DNA of 37,280 nt from Leptospiraceae bacterium (GTDB taxonomy: Bacteria > Spirochaetota > Leptospiria > Leptospirales > Leptonemataceae), in assembly GCA_020441005.1 (NCBI GenBank), contig JAGRNA010000025.1, positions 1-37,280 of the forward strand, written 5' to 3'. Below, in pieces: positions 9,228 through 17,912 of this stretch. Each line of letters begins with the position of its first letter. The first letter of the stretch is position 1. The position numbers were made by a program, and so were the translations under genes. The notes beneath the pieces were generated by a model. The model was not told where the DNA came from and ran no database searches. It saw nothing but the letters and a program-made list of their open reading frames with translations.

Positions 9228-11927
9228 GGCGCGCTGAAAACGATCACCCGCCTGGTAATGCCGCAAGACAGATATCATTTGACCAGGATGCAGCGGCTTG
9301 CTAAAAAAGAAGCCTTGATATAAATCAGCCTGCATGGGCTCGAGCGTTTCCAGCTGGCTGATGGTTTCGACTCCCTCAATGACAACCTGCAATTGCAGAC
9401 TGCGCGCCAGGGCCATGATGGCAGCCACAATGCTTTTGTCCTCATCATTGCTGGTAATCTCGTGAATAAAAGAACGGTCAATTTTCAGGACAGAGACGGG
9501 CAAGCGTTTCAGGTAGGCCAGCGAGGAATAGCCGGTCCCAAAATCATCAATGCACATTTGATAGCCCAGGGAGTGAATCTGCTGCAGATTCTGGATCGTT
9601 TCCTCAAGGCTGTGCATGGCCACGCTTTCCGTGATTTCCAGTTTAAACTGATCTGTCTGAAAATTGTATTCATGACTCAGGCGCTGGAGCGTTTCCAGCA
9701 AAGCGGGATGATTCAACTGACTGGCGGATACGTTCACATTCACAAAGAGACCTGGATGGCCCATCGCATGAATTTCGTGCAGCATCCGCGCCGCTTCCCG
9801 CAAGACAAAATCGCCAATGGGAATGATCAGCCCGCTTTCCTCGGAGAGCCGAATGAAACTATCCGGACTCAGGGTGCCCCGCAAGGGATGCTGCCAGCGA
9901 ATCAGAGCCTCAAAGCCTGCCAGACTGCGATCCTGGGCGCGCACAATCGGCTGATAGTACAACTGGAGTTGATGCTCCCGCAATGCAGATCGCAGTTCGG
10001 TTTCGCGAGTCAAAAGATCGCTGACCGAATCCTGCATCAGGGTATTGTACAGGAGGATACGATTGCCGCCGCTCTGTTGGACAGTGTTGCGCGCTAATTG
10101 GGCGTCACGCAGCATCTGCATGGGATAGCGATAGCTGGTATCATACAATGCCAGACCGACACTGGCCGTCAGGACAACCTCATGCTTGCCCAACTGAATT
10201 ACTTGATTGACCAGTTCGGGCAGTTTTTCCAGTCGTTGGCTGTAACGGGTTATGTCCAGCGTATCTTCAATCAAAAGGACTAGTTCATTCTGCGACAAGC
10301 GCGCCACAGTATCCTTTTCCTTGCGCAGGCTTTGCATACGTTCTGCAAGTATCTGGATAATACGATCTGCATCGCTGGGGCCCAGTGAATCCACCAGGCG
10401 CTGAAAGCGATCAATACTGATCAGGACCAGGCTAAAAGAAAACTCCAGACTGCTCCGAGCGCGATAGAAGGCTTGTTCGAGCCGGTCCTGAAACAATACC
10501 TGGTTGGGAAGCCCGGTCACCGGATCATAGGCCCGGTCTTCATGCACATCCAGCAAGGTGCCGGCCAATCTCAGCAACTGCCCGTCCGCCGAGTGTAAAG
10601 CCCGGGCGTGCAAACGCATCCAGCGGTACTCACCACGAGCCGAACGCAATCGGCATTCTGTATCCAGCACATCCTTTGCCTGACTACGAATGCGATCATA
10701 CAGACCGGCCAGGCCGGGCAAGTCGTCCGTATGCACAATTTTTTGCCAATTGCGCAGTGACATTTGATTCTCGCCGGTTTCATAGCCCAGTATTTCCAGC
10801 CAACGCTGATTGACCAACAGGGTCTGCGTCCGAATATTATACTCCCAAATGCCGACACCGCTGCCGTCCAGGACCAGTTGCAATCGGACATCCGATTCCA
10901 CTTCTCCGTCACCATCGGGCACTGGTCCGGAATCGCTTTGAGATCGTCCTGGCGGTGGGGAATCCAGCGCCGGCGATCGGCTGGCCGAACGGATGCTGCT
11001 CAGTTCATAGTACTGACCAAACTCGGCCAGCAGGCTTTCCGGTCCGGCGATCAATCCGGCTATGTGGAATTCGGCCCGATTGTACAGAATCGGTTTATAG
11101 TCCGGAAAAGACTTGAATTCAAATCCAGGAATACACTCCAGCAAGGCATGGCCCCCGCAAATATCCCATTCATGCTTCGGCTGGCGGCTGATCACCAGAT
11201 CTGTACGACCGCAGGCCAACAGAGCCAGCTTGCGCGCAATGGAACCCTCGGGAACCAGACACAGATCTTTTTGCCAGTCCGAAAAGAGCTGCCGCTCAAA
11301 TTCCGTTCGACTAACGGCCACCCTGGCTTCCGCCAGGCGCCGGGCAGGATTGGCTGGACAATGGAACGGCTCGCTGGCAAGCAGCAGGTCCCTGCCAATC
11401 GACTGTCGAAATTGCTCGGCAAAGGCCGCAACATCCGCCTCATCCAGTTCCAGTGTGCGATGCCACTGTGCCCCGCTCTGATCCGGGATCAGAAAGCTGC
11501 GACACGCAAGACCCTCTTCAATACTGGCGCTGATCATCCAGCCCTCGGCCGGCATGGCAATCACGCCCAGTACCGGAATACCGTTTTGGATTAATCCGAC
11601 CGAAATGCTATAATCACTGCGACCATTGGCATACTCACGCGTGCCATCAATGGGATCGATCACCCAGATTATTTCCTGATTCAAGCGCTCCGGACCATCA
11701 AGGGCTTCCTCGGAAAGAAGGCCGGCTTCCGGTAAAATCGAGCGCAAACCGCTGGACAGCAGGTAATTCGAGACAAGGTCTGCGCTCGTCAAGGGTCCCG
11801 CCGCATCCTTCTCGCGACGAGCAAAGGTGCCATAGCGCTGCAGCAAGGCCACCGGCCAACAGGCCTGTAACACGATTTCCCTGGTTTGCTGTAAAACCGG
11901 TCCTAAATGCGGAAACCCTGACTCCAC
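9204..11927 (-). CDS. Fusion: IMPase/CysQ-like phosphatase - PAS - degenerate GGDEF - EAL
   Basis: One uninterrupted 907-residue frame starts at a GTG, with an in-frame stop three codons upstream, so no longer start exists. Residues 1-290 are a lithium-sensitive phosphatase fold: SEEA (72-75), DPIDGTREY (91-99) and WDICGG (254-259), closest to CysQ/inositol monophosphatase. A Ser/Pro-rich linker (about 310-345) leads to a PAS domain (about 345-463). A GGDEF domain follows (about 466-630) whose signature is SQNEL (545-549), so cyclase activity should be lost. The EAL domain (about 640-890) keeps EAL (673-675), E764, DDFGTGYSS (from 794), K815, EGVE (851) and Q871, so c-di-GMP phosphodiesterase activity is expected. 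The substrate of the phosphatase half is unknown: pAp, inositol phosphate or a dinucleotide product are all possible. Confidence 0.88.
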   Translation of the reverse strand: MESGFPHLGPVLQQTREIVLQACWPVALLQRYGTFARREKDAAGPLTSADLVSNYLLSSGLRSILPEAGLLSEEALDGPERLNQEIIWVIDPIDGTREYANGRSDYSISVGLIQNGIPVLGVIAMPAEGWMISASIEEGLACRSFLIPDQSGAQWHRTLELDEADVAAFAEQFRQSIGRDLLLASEPFHCPANPARRLAEARVAVSRTEFERQLFSDWQKDLCLVPEGSIARKLALLACGRTDLVISRQPKHEWDICGGHALLECIPGFEFKSFPDYKPILYNRAEFHIAGLIAGPESLLAEFGQYYELSSIRSASRSPALDSPPPGRSQSDSGPVPDGDGEVESDVRLQLVLDGSGVGIWEYNIRTQTLLVNQRWLEILGYETGENQMSLRNWQKIVHTDDLPGLAGLYDRIRSQAKDVLDTECRLRSARGEYRWMRLHARALHSADGQLLRLAGTLLDVHEDRAYDPVTGLPNQVLFQDRLEQAFYRARSSLEFSFSLVLISIDRFQRLVDSLGPSDADRIIQILAERMQSLRKEKDTVARLSQNELVLLIEDTLDITRYSQRLEKLPELVNQVIQLGKHEVVLTASVGLALYDTSYRYPMQMLRDAQLARNTVQQSGGNRILLYNTLMQDSVSDLLTRETELRSALREHQLQLYYQPIVRAQDRSLAGFEALIRWQHPLRGTLSPDSFIRLSEESGLIIPIGDFVLREAARMLHEIHAMGHPGLFVNVNVSASQLNHPALLETLQRLSHEYNFQTDQFKLEITESVAMHSLEETIQNLQQIHSLGYQMCIDDFGTGYSSLAYLKRLPVSVLKIDRSFIHEITSNDEDKSIVAAIMALARSLQLQVVIEGVETISQLETLEPMQADLYQGFFFSKPLHPGQMISVLRHYQAGDRFQRALLDQLQH

Positions 11928-11972
11928 CCTCGATTACACTGCGTTAACCCGACGACGCCTTGCCTGTTACAC

Positions 11973-12401
11973 TCAGGGGGTTGTCGGATTATGAGCGTCA
12001 GCGCCCTCTTCGCGAATCAGAAATTTTTCGTATTTAGGATTCTGGATATAAAATTCCGGGTCTCGATAGTAGTCAAAACGAACATAGTAATTGCGATAGC
12101 GCACAAAGTAAACCAGCTCGGACGAGGGATGCTTTTCATAGGCCAGGCTATCGTTATTCAAGCCCTCCAGAATCTCCTTTTGCTGCAGATAGAAGCGGCG
12201 CTTGAGCGCGCTTTGCATGGCGTCCAGTAAATTCGATTCCAGCGTGGCCTTGCGGACCTCCGGTGTGATCTGCTTTGTGCGAATCAATTCTTCTGTCTTG
12301 CGAAACTCCTTGAGAACGCCCTCCGTGGGCCCCGCCCAAAGCGTCGGTGCCAGGGCGGCAAGCATCAAAATCAGGAATAAATGCGGGGTTTTCTGTTTCA
12401 T
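11973..12401 (-). CDS. Small exported protein of unknown function
   Basis: The product is 142 residues. A clear signal peptide (MKQK, hydrophobic run, cleavage probably after LWA at about residue 23) precedes a charged, mostly helical part (about 25-85) and a Tyr-rich segment YFVRYRNYYVRFDYYRDPEFY. No family was recognised. It should be periplasmic or surface-exposed. Its ATG overlaps the TGA of an upstream open frame (ATGA), which suggests that frame may once have been, or still is, translated. It lies 45 bases upstream of the EAL fusion gene on the same strand. Confidence 0.7.
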   Translation of the reverse strand: MKQKTPHLFLILMLAALAPTLWAGPTEGVLKEFRKTEELIRTKQITPEVRKATLESNLLDAMQSALKRRFYLQQKEILEGLNNDSLAYEKHPSSELVYFVRYRNYYVRFDYYRDPEFYIQNPKYEKFLIREEGADAHNPTTP

Positions 12402-12586
12402 AATCGTTCCAGTATAACAAATAGTATTTGCCTGCTATCATCAACGGCAATCGCATCCGCCAAATCAAGCGGACCCGGCAATTTTTTCAGGCCTTGTCTG
12501 CCGGCAACACTGCCGACCGGCCCCGATCCTGGCAATCGAAAAGCAATTCCTGGAGTCTTCCCGGGACTGTCTGGCGGTCTGCAAGT
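12398..12586 (-). other. Possible hidden or frameshifted coding segment
   Basis: A 62-codon open frame without a good start codon ends in a TGA that overlaps the ATG of the exported protein. Its C-terminal part, GPLDLADAIAVDDSRQILFV, has the alternating pattern of an NHL/beta-propeller strand pair. A second frame (12465-12671) carries LVGLLSGSPGSPNSP just upstream, and a single shift near 12560-12590 would join the two. It may be a small gene, a decayed gene or a sequencing indel. The resemblance to NHL repeats is only suggestive. Confidence 0.3.
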
Positions 12587-12657
12587 TCATTTTATTCCCG
12601 GGGATTGCCGGCGAATTCGGGGAACCTGGACTACCGGACAACAGTCCAACAAGTGTT

Positions 12658-12918
12658 ATGGAAACCAACAATACAAATCTGAAATCCTGGCGTTGGCAAC
12701 GCGCCGCCGAGCAAATCGGAATTGTCTGCGGGTTTTGCTTTTTTGGCGCCGGGGGCGTCCTGTGGTTTTCACAGGTCCAGACCTGGAGTTTAAGCTGGAT
12801 TCTGTTTATTATACCGCCCTTGCTCGGGATTGCCTCTTTTATCGTGAGTTTGCTCGTGGAGTCACTGCTAACGCACAGCCTGCCTGATCACCGCAGCGCT
12901 CATAAAGGTCTACACTAA
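12658..12918 (+). CDS. Small two-helix membrane protein of unknown function
   Basis: The product is 86 residues. Two hydrophobic segments are seen: about 20-36 (GIVCGFCFFGAGGVLWF) and about 45-66 (SWILFIIPPLLGIASFIVSLL). A short basic, Trp-containing N-terminus and a His-rich tail flank them. There is no recognised family and no clear ribosome binding site before the ATG. The hydrophobic pattern and the lack of a better frame support it. It lies 91 bases upstream of the AsmA-like gene on the same strand. Confidence 0.5.
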   Translation: METNNTNLKSWRWQRAAEQIGIVCGFCFFGAGGVLWFSQVQTWSLSWILFIIPPLLGIASFIVSLLVESLLTHSLPDHRSAHKGLH

Positions 12919-12973
12919 CCCCGGGACGCACAAAGCGCCGGAAAGGGCCAACTGCAATCCCGCTGAAAGCACT

Positions 12974-13005
12974 TGACAGGGTCCGCCAGCCGGGGAGCCC
13001 TGTCA
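12974..13005 (+). promoter_or_regulatory. Inverted repeat ahead of the AsmA-like gene
   Basis: TGACAGGG (12974-12981) and CCCTGTCA (12998-13005) form a perfect 8-base inverted repeat with a 16-base loop that holds GGGGAG, the only purine-rich ribosome-binding candidate for the TTG start at 13010. It could be an operator or an mRNA hairpin that limits translation. Confidence 0.4.
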
Positions 13006-13009
13006 CATC

Positions 13010-13987
13010 TTGTCCCTGCTTCTCTGGCTAAGTATTGCAGCCTTTATCACACTGGCTTGTGTCCAGTTTTTATGCTGGGGACCCGTGCTGCAGTACCTGA
13101 TTCGGCGCAACTTTGGCCCGATTTTCAGCATCGACTTTGATGGCTTCGGATTTTTGCTGCCCCTGCTCTATTTTCGGGCCCGTAATTTTCGCTTCATGCT
13201 GTATGCGGACGAGGCCACCTATGACCGCGTCTATCTGGAAATGGACTCCATCCACTTCCTGATTGATCCCCTGCTTCTGTTATTTGGTCGAGTACGTATA
13301 GTGCGCCTCGAAATGCGCTCCCCGTATCTGGAATACTATAACCGCCAGGATTCCTATAAAAAGAACCGGTTTTTACCCCGCCGGCATCGGGTAGAAATCT
13401 CGGGTGCTTCTATTATAAATGGTCGCTTGTATGTGCGGGATGAGACGATGACCCCGATCTACCGGCTCGAGCTGCGGCATATCAACCTGGAAAACATGGA
13501 CCTGGATCTGGGCACACCGGTTGACTTTTTCTTTCGCACAGAACGCGGTGAAGCCTCCATTGCCTCCGGACGGATTGAAATCGGTCAAAATCAGCGCAAC
13601 AATGAGGGCTACATCCGGATGTGGGGGCTAACCTGGAGCGAACTAACGAGTATTGAAAACGTACCCTTGATGGGCCGTCGTCTGGCCCTGAAGGCCCTGC
13701 ACACCGGCGGGGCCGAGGGGCGCCATGTGCGCGGCCATATCGGCTACTCAAGCACCCTGGCCGAAAACCCCTTGCAGGTGGAAGAGGACAGCAGCTTTAC
13801 GACCGTCAACTTTGCCTTTGATTTGAATTGGGATGAATACCATGTGACCCTTGATTTGGGTTTGCAGCGCCTGATCGGCAATATTCTGGCCTTCGCAGAA
13901 ACCAACTGGTTGAACACCGGCTTTATTATGGGCGGGCGGGGAGTCTTCAATATCCTGAAAAAACAGGAGCAAGAGGAGCAAAATTAG
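13010..13987 (+). CDS. Membrane-anchored AsmA-like protein of unknown function
   Basis: The 325-residue product begins with a hydrophobic anchor (about 2-25). A long beta-rich part with repeated strand patterns follows, such as IRLEMRSPYLEYY, ISGASIINGRLYVRD and LRHINLENMDLDLG. That layout, one N-terminal helix and then periplasmic beta sheet describing inner and outer layers, is like AsmA/DUF748-type proteins of lipid transport at the envelope. This is a resemblance, not a firm family call. The start is TTG at 13010; no ATG or GTG fits upstream. Its stop codon lies inside the first CIRCE-like repeat, 103 bases before hrcA. Confidence 0.6.
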   Translation: MSLLLWLSIAAFITLACVQFLCWGPVLQYLIRRNFGPIFSIDFDGFGFLLPLLYFRARNFRFMLYADEATYDRVYLEMDSIHFLIDPLLLLFGRVRIVRLEMRSPYLEYYNRQDSYKKNRFLPRRHRVEISGASIINGRLYVRDETMTPIYRLELRHINLENMDLDLGTPVDFFFRTERGEASIASGRIEIGQNQRNNEGYIRMWGLTWSELTSIENVPLMGRRLALKALHTGGAEGRHVRGHIGYSSTLAENPLQVEEDSSFTTVNFAFDLNWDEYHVTLDLGLQRLIGNILAFAETNWLNTGFIMGGRGVFNILKKQEQEEQN

Positions 13988-14010
13988 CAATCAAGCGCCT
14001 TTTTTGCTTG
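13984..14010 (+). promoter_or_regulatory. Degenerate second CIRCE-like element
   Basis: TTAGCAATC (13984-13992) repeats the left arm of the perfect CIRCE exactly. After nine bases, TTTTGCTTG keeps only the core TTGC of the right arm (5 of 9 matches). It overlaps the TAG of the upstream gene. TTGACA at 14008-14013 could be the -35 box for hrcA; no convincing -10 box is seen at normal spacing. Confidence 0.4.
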
Positions 14011-14043
14011 ACAGGCATGGAAAAAAACGCGAACTTGTAAGTG

Positions 14044-14076
14044 TTTTTAGCAATCCAAGGTATTGATTGCTAAAAA
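14044..14076 (+). promoter_or_regulatory. CIRCE operator (HrcA binding site), variant
   Basis: TTAGCAATC (14047-14055), a 9-base spacer and GATTGCTAA (14065-14073) form a perfect inverted repeat, extended to 12 bases per arm by flanking T/A. The consensus CIRCE is TTAGCACTC-N9-GAGTGCTAA; here one symmetrical base differs in each arm. It lies 15 bases before the hrcA ATG, so HrcA should repress its own operon. Confidence 0.93.
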
Positions 14077-14090
14077 GTCAGGCAAAAGGA

Positions 14091-15137
14091 ATGAGTTCGC
14101 TGGTGTTAAACAGTCGTCAGGCGTATATACTCAACAAGCTGGTTGAGGCTTATATCCGGCATGATCAACCGATCAGTTCCCTATACCTGACCGAGAATTA
14201 CGATCTGGGTTGTAGCTCCGCCACGGTGCGCTCTGTTTTCAAATTTCTGGATGAAAACGGCTACGTCTACGCACCCCACCGCAGCGCTGGTCGAATCCCG
14301 ACCGAAAAGGCCTATCGGCACTATGTAGATCACTTTGAATCCCTGCCGCAACCCAATGATCAAGACCAAAAGATGATCCAGGCAGAGTATCTGCGGCATG
14401 GCCTGCGCATCTTCGAAATCCTGGAAACAACCAGCCGCGTGCTCAGTTCACTGACCGATACCGTCGCCATCACCCTCGGGCCAGCGCCCGAGAAGAGCAT
14501 TCTGAAACACATTGAACTCATTGATATGGGCCAGGACGAAATACTGATCATCATCGTCAATCGTTCCGGCACTGTCTACAGCCGGACTGTCTATACGAAC
14601 GAGCGTATTGCGGCCGAGTACCTGCAACAGACCACCCGCTTCCTGAACGAGTATTTCAAGGGCATGGATTTGGCCGAGATGCATGCCAGCCTGATCAACG
14701 TGACTGCGGCAAGGCAAAATCTGAATCGATATGTGCCGGTGATCGGCAAGCTGATTTACGATAATTTTGACGCCGTCAAGGGCGAAGGTCAGGTCATCAT
14801 TCACGGTCTCGACAATCTTTTCTCGCGCATGGCTCAGTCCGACTATGCCCGTGATCGGTTGCGGGAACTAGGCCATTACCTGGAATCCCGGGACTTTGTG
14901 CAGCATTTGTTCCTGGATCGGACAACGGACGGCAGTTGTCAAATTGTGATCGAAGGCGATTTTGATGAACGATTGCAAGGCATATCGATCGTCACAGCAC
15001 GTTATAAAATGGGCGAAAAAAGCGTCGGCGGCATCGGAGTGATCGGTCCCAATCGGATGGACTACCTGCGCACGGTCAGCCTGGTCGAATACACCCGCCA
15101 TATTATTAGCAATATGATTACACGGCTCACGAACTAG
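14091..15137 (+). CDS. hrcA: Heat-inducible transcription repressor HrcA
   Basis: HrcA binds CIRCE and represses the heat-shock operon until the chaperone system is titrated away. From ATG 14091 the product has 348 residues. The N-terminal winged helix is clear: RQAYILNKLVEAYI, SSATVRSVFKFLDENGY and HRSAGRIPTEKAYRHYVD. The C-terminal part has IGVIGPNRMDY, as in the family. An upstream TTG at 14067 lies inside the operator and is rejected. AAAGGA abuts ATG 14091, so the GTG at 14103 (giving MLNSRQAY, like other HrcA starts) is a realistic alternative. Downstream are grpE, dnaK and dnaJ on the same strand. Confidence 0.95.
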   Translation: MSSLVLNSRQAYILNKLVEAYIRHDQPISSLYLTENYDLGCSSATVRSVFKFLDENGYVYAPHRSAGRIPTEKAYRHYVDHFESLPQPNDQDQKMIQAEYLRHGLRIFEILETTSRVLSSLTDTVAITLGPAPEKSILKHIELIDMGQDEILIIIVNRSGTVYSRTVYTNERIAAEYLQQTTRFLNEYFKGMDLAEMHASLINVTAARQNLNRYVPVIGKLIYDNFDAVKGEGQVIIHGLDNLFSRMAQSDYARDRLRELGHYLESRDFVQHLFLDRTTDGSCQIVIEGDFDERLQGISIVTARYKMGEKSVGGIGVIGPNRMDYLRTVSLVEYTRHIISNMITRLTN

Positions 15138-15177
15138 ACCCGGGCTGATTAAAAAACACAAGGATCCCCAAAACAGG

Positions 15178-15879
15178 ATGAACGCAACGGAAGAAAATTC
15201 AGAAATGCAGAACCAGACTCCCGATGGCATTGATTTGGCGCCGGGCCGGTCGACCGAGAGTGCCGCTGATACGAGCACGACCAGCGATGGGCGCGCTGGT
15301 GATGAGGCCCCGGAAAACGACGCTAGGGCGGCAACCGATGAACAGAATGCAGACACGACCGCCGGGAATGACGCGCCGGCACAAAGCGAGCCGCCTCTTG
15401 ATCCGCTCGACGCGGCCCAGGCTGAAATTGCCAGTCTAAAGGATGCCTGGCAACGGGAGCGGGCCGAATTCACAAACTACCGCAAGCGCATGCAGAATGA
15501 AAAGGCGCTGATTCGTGAGAATGCGGTCGGCAGCATGGCCCAGAATCTTCTGGAAGCCATGGACAATCTCGATCGGGTGTTGGTCGCCAAAAGTGAAAAT
15601 CCGGAGGTCCAGAATTTTGTGGAAGGTGTGCGCATGATTCAAAGTCAGTTCTATAACAGCTTTCAAAAACACAATATCGAGGTAATCAATCCGATGGAAG
15701 CGCCTTTTGAGCCGGCACGCATGGAAGCGATCGCCACAGAAGATCGACCGGAATTACAACAAGAGACCGTGCTGGAAGTCTTCCAGGTCGGTTATGTCCA
15801 GAATCTGAGCACCGGTCCCTATGTCCTGCGTCCGGCGCGGGTCAAAGTAGGCAAACCGGGAGCCAGTCCGGCAGAATAG
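15178..15879 (+). CDS. grpE: Nucleotide exchange factor GrpE
   Basis: GrpE releases ADP from DnaK during the chaperone cycle. The protein has 233 residues. The first 75 are acidic and low-complexity (Asp, Ala, Thr, Pro), longer than in E. coli GrpE (197 in total). The conserved part starts with the dimerisation helix at ASLKDAWQRERAEFTNYRKR and continues with LLEAMDNLDRVL, GVRMI and the beta-wing region ending in YVLRPARVKVG. It sits 40 bases after hrcA and 60 bases before dnaK. The second methionine (residue 10) is a less likely start. Confidence 0.93.
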   Translation: MNATEENSEMQNQTPDGIDLAPGRSTESAADTSTTSDGRAGDEAPENDARAATDEQNADTTAGNDAPAQSEPPLDPLDAAQAEIASLKDAWQRERAEFTNYRKRMQNEKALIRENAVGSMAQNLLEAMDNLDRVLVAKSENPEVQNFVEGVRMIQSQFYNSFQKHNIEVINPMEAPFEPARMEAIATEDRPELQQETVLEVFQVGYVQNLSTGPYVLRPARVKVGKPGASPAE

Positions 15880-15887
15880 AACCATAC

Positions 15888-15917
15888 TTGAAATTAATTA
15901 CAATATTTAGAATAAAT
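15888..15917 (+). promoter_or_regulatory. AT-rich leader with weak promoter-like boxes before dnaK
   Basis: TTGAAA (15888-15893) and ATAAAT (15912-15917) with an 18-base spacer sit in a 50-base AT-rich leader, in contrast to the GC-balanced surroundings. A good ribosome binding site, AAAGG at 15926-15930, is nine bases before the dnaK ATG. A secondary dnaK promoter is possible but weakly supported. Confidence 0.3.
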
Positions 15918-15939
15918 TAGAATAGAAAGGTACAAAGAA

Positions 15940-17871
15940 ATGTCTAAAGAAAAAATTATCGGAATCGATTTGGGCACAACCAATAGCTGTGTCGCGGTGA
16001 TGGAAGGCGGCGAAGCCATTGTCATTCAGAACTCGGAAGGGGCGCGCACCACTCCCTCCATTGTCGGCTACACGGAAAACGAACGCCTGGTTGGCCAGGT
16101 GGCCAAAAACCAGGCCATTACCAATCCAAAAAATACGATTCGCTCGGTGAAGCGATTCATGGGTCTACGCTACTCGGAAGCCGAGGCTGAAATGCGTCAT
16201 ATTCCCTATAATGTGGTTCGTTCCGGGTCAGATGGTCTGAAGGTCGAAACGGATCATGGCGCCTTTACACCCCAGGAAGTTTCGGCTGTGATTTTGCAAA
16301 AAATGAAACAGACGGCCGAGGATTATCTGGGTCAACCCATTACCAAAGCGGTCATTACCGTCCCGGCCTACTTCAACGATGAACAGCGCCAGGCCACCAA
16401 AGATGCCGGCAAGATAGCGGGTCTGGAAGTCGAACGCATCATCAATGAGCCCACAGCAGCCGCGCTCGCGTATGGTATGGATCGCAAGAATGACAACGTC
16501 AAGATCGCTGTGTACGACCTGGGTGGCGGAACCTTCGATGTCTCCATTCTGGAATTGGGCGACGGCGTCTTTGAGGTAAAATCCACAAATGGCGACACCC
16601 ACCTTGGTGGTGATGATTTTGACCAGGTCGTCATTGACTGGATGGTTCAGGAATTCAAGCGCGAATCGGGCATCGACATCGCCAAGGATCAAATGGCCCT
16701 GCAACGCCTGAAGGAAGCGGCCGAAAAAGCGAAAATTGAATTGTCGGGCAAAACCGAAAGTCAGATTAACATCCCTTTTATCACAGCCGATCAAAGCGGT
16801 CCCAAGCACCTGAACATGAGCCTTTCACGCTCAAAGTTCGAGCAACTCTCGAATCAACTGGTGGAAAGAACCCGCATCCCCTGCCAAAATGCGTTACGCG
16901 ATGCCGGTGTCAGTGCCGGTGAGATTGATGAGGTCATTCTGGTGGGCGGTTCGACCAGGATTCCAGCCGTCCAGGAGCTGGTAAAGAAAGTCTTTGGCAA
17001 GGATCCCAACAAGTCGGTGAACCCCGATGAGGTGGTTGCTCTGGGCGCCGCCATCCAGGGCGGTGTTTTGGCCGGTGAGGTCAGCGATGTCTTATTGCTC
17101 GATGTCACACCGCTCAGCCTTGGCATTGAGACCCTGGGCGGCGTTTTTACGCGCCTGATTGAGCGAAACACAACGATTCCAACCCGCAAGTCGCAGGTCT
17201 TTTCCACAGCGGCAGATAATCAGACCGCAGTCAGTGTGCATGTCCTGCAGGGCGAACGCGAAATGGCCCAGGATAACCGCACCCTGGCGCGGTTTGACTT
17301 GCTCGGCATCCCGCCGGCGCCGCGTGGCGTCCCCCAGATTGAAGTCTCCTTTGATATTGATGCCAATGGTATTGTGCATGTATCCGCCAAGGATCTAGGC
17401 ACGGGCAAGGAACAAAAGATTCGGGTCGAGTCCTCCAGCGGTCTTTCAGATGATGAGATTAACAAAATGGTCCGCGATGCGGAAGAAAACGCGTCCAAAG
17501 ACAAGGAAATGCGCGAACAGGCTGATTCCCGCAATGAAGCCGATAGCCTGGCCTTCAGTCTGGAAAAATCCGTTGCGGAAGCCGGCGACAAGCTAGATAG
17601 CGCCGACAAGTCGCGCGCCGAGGATGCAATCAAGCGCACTCGCGAAGCGCTGGAATCGGGCGATACCGGTGCGATCAAAACTGCCCTGGAGGAAATCAGG
17701 ACAGTTTCCATGGAAATCGGCCAGAAAATCTATCAAGCAGCCGGAGCGACAGCGGCCAGTGAGTCGGGCGATGCTGGCACCAGCTCTAGCGAGGGCAGCT
17801 CGGCAGATGGGAGCGGTGAAAAGGTGGTCGATGCCGATTACACCGTGGTGGATGACGACGAAAAAAAATAA
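15940..17871 (+). CDS. dnaK: Chaperone protein DnaK (Hsp70)
   Basis: ATP-driven Hsp70 chaperone of the cytosol. The product has 643 residues, the normal length. The ATPase domain shows [18 protein letters not shown] at the N-terminus, [32 protein letters not shown] and the phosphate 2/adenosine motif [13 protein letters not shown]. The [14 protein letters not shown] linker and substrate domain follow, then a helical lid and a Gly/Ser-rich tail ending in the conserved EEVD-like acidic stretch [15 protein letters not shown]. It has a well-placed AAAGG. It works with GrpE and DnaJ encoded on either side. Confidence 0.98.
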   Translation: MSKEKIIGIDLGTTNSCVAVMEGGEAIVIQNSEGARTTPSIVGYTENERLVGQVAKNQAITNPKNTIRSVKRFMGLRYSEAEAEMRHIPYNVVRSGSDGLKVETDHGAFTPQEVSAVILQKMKQTAEDYLGQPITKAVITVPAYFNDEQRQATKDAGKIAGLEVERIINEPTAAALAYGMDRKNDNVKIAVYDLGGGTFDVSILELGDGVFEVKSTNGDTHLGGDDFDQVVIDWMVQEFKRESGIDIAKDQMALQRLKEAAEKAKIELSGKTESQINIPFITADQSGPKHLNMSLSRSKFEQLSNQLVERTRIPCQNALRDAGVSAGEIDEVILVGGSTRIPAVQELVKKVFGKDPNKSVNPDEVVALGAAIQGGVLAGEVSDVLLLDVTPLSLGIETLGGVFTRLIERNTTIPTRKSQVFSTAADNQTAVSVHVLQGEREMAQDNRTLARFDLLGIPPAPRGVPQIEVSFDIDANGIVHVSAKDLGTGKEQKIRVESSSGLSDDEINKMVRDAEENASKDKEMREQADSRNEADSLAFSLEKSVAEAGDKLDSADKSRAEDAIKRTREALESGDTGAIKTALEEIRTVSMEIGQKIYQAAGATAASESGDAGTSSSEGSSADGSGEKVVDADYTVVDDDEKK

Positions 17872-17882
17872 GTACAAAGCCG

Positions 17883-17912
17883 GGAAACCGGCCCGAGTCA
17901 GGGCCGGTTTCC
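17883..17912 (+). terminator. Strong hairpin between dnaK and dnaJ
   Basis: GGAAACCGGCCC (17883-17894) and GGGCCGGTTTCC (17901-17912) form a perfect 12-base-pair stem with a 6-base loop, 12 bases after the dnaK stop. No T-tract follows, so it may attenuate read-through or act as an mRNA stability or processing site rather than as a full terminator. Confidence 0.6.

Noticed and set aside
10764-11594. 276-codon plus-strand frame within the fusion gene
   Set aside because: Antisense to the phosphatase and PAS regions of the fusion gene, with no recognisable motifs.
12381-12887. 168-codon plus-strand frame over 12381-12887
   Set aside because: Low-complexity translation without hydrophobic or domain pattern; the 86-residue frame at 12658 and the minus-strand segment explain the region better.
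14067-14090. TTG start for hrcA at 14067
   Set aside because: It lies within the CIRCE right arm; ATG 14091 or GTG 14103 fit the family start and the AAAGGA better.
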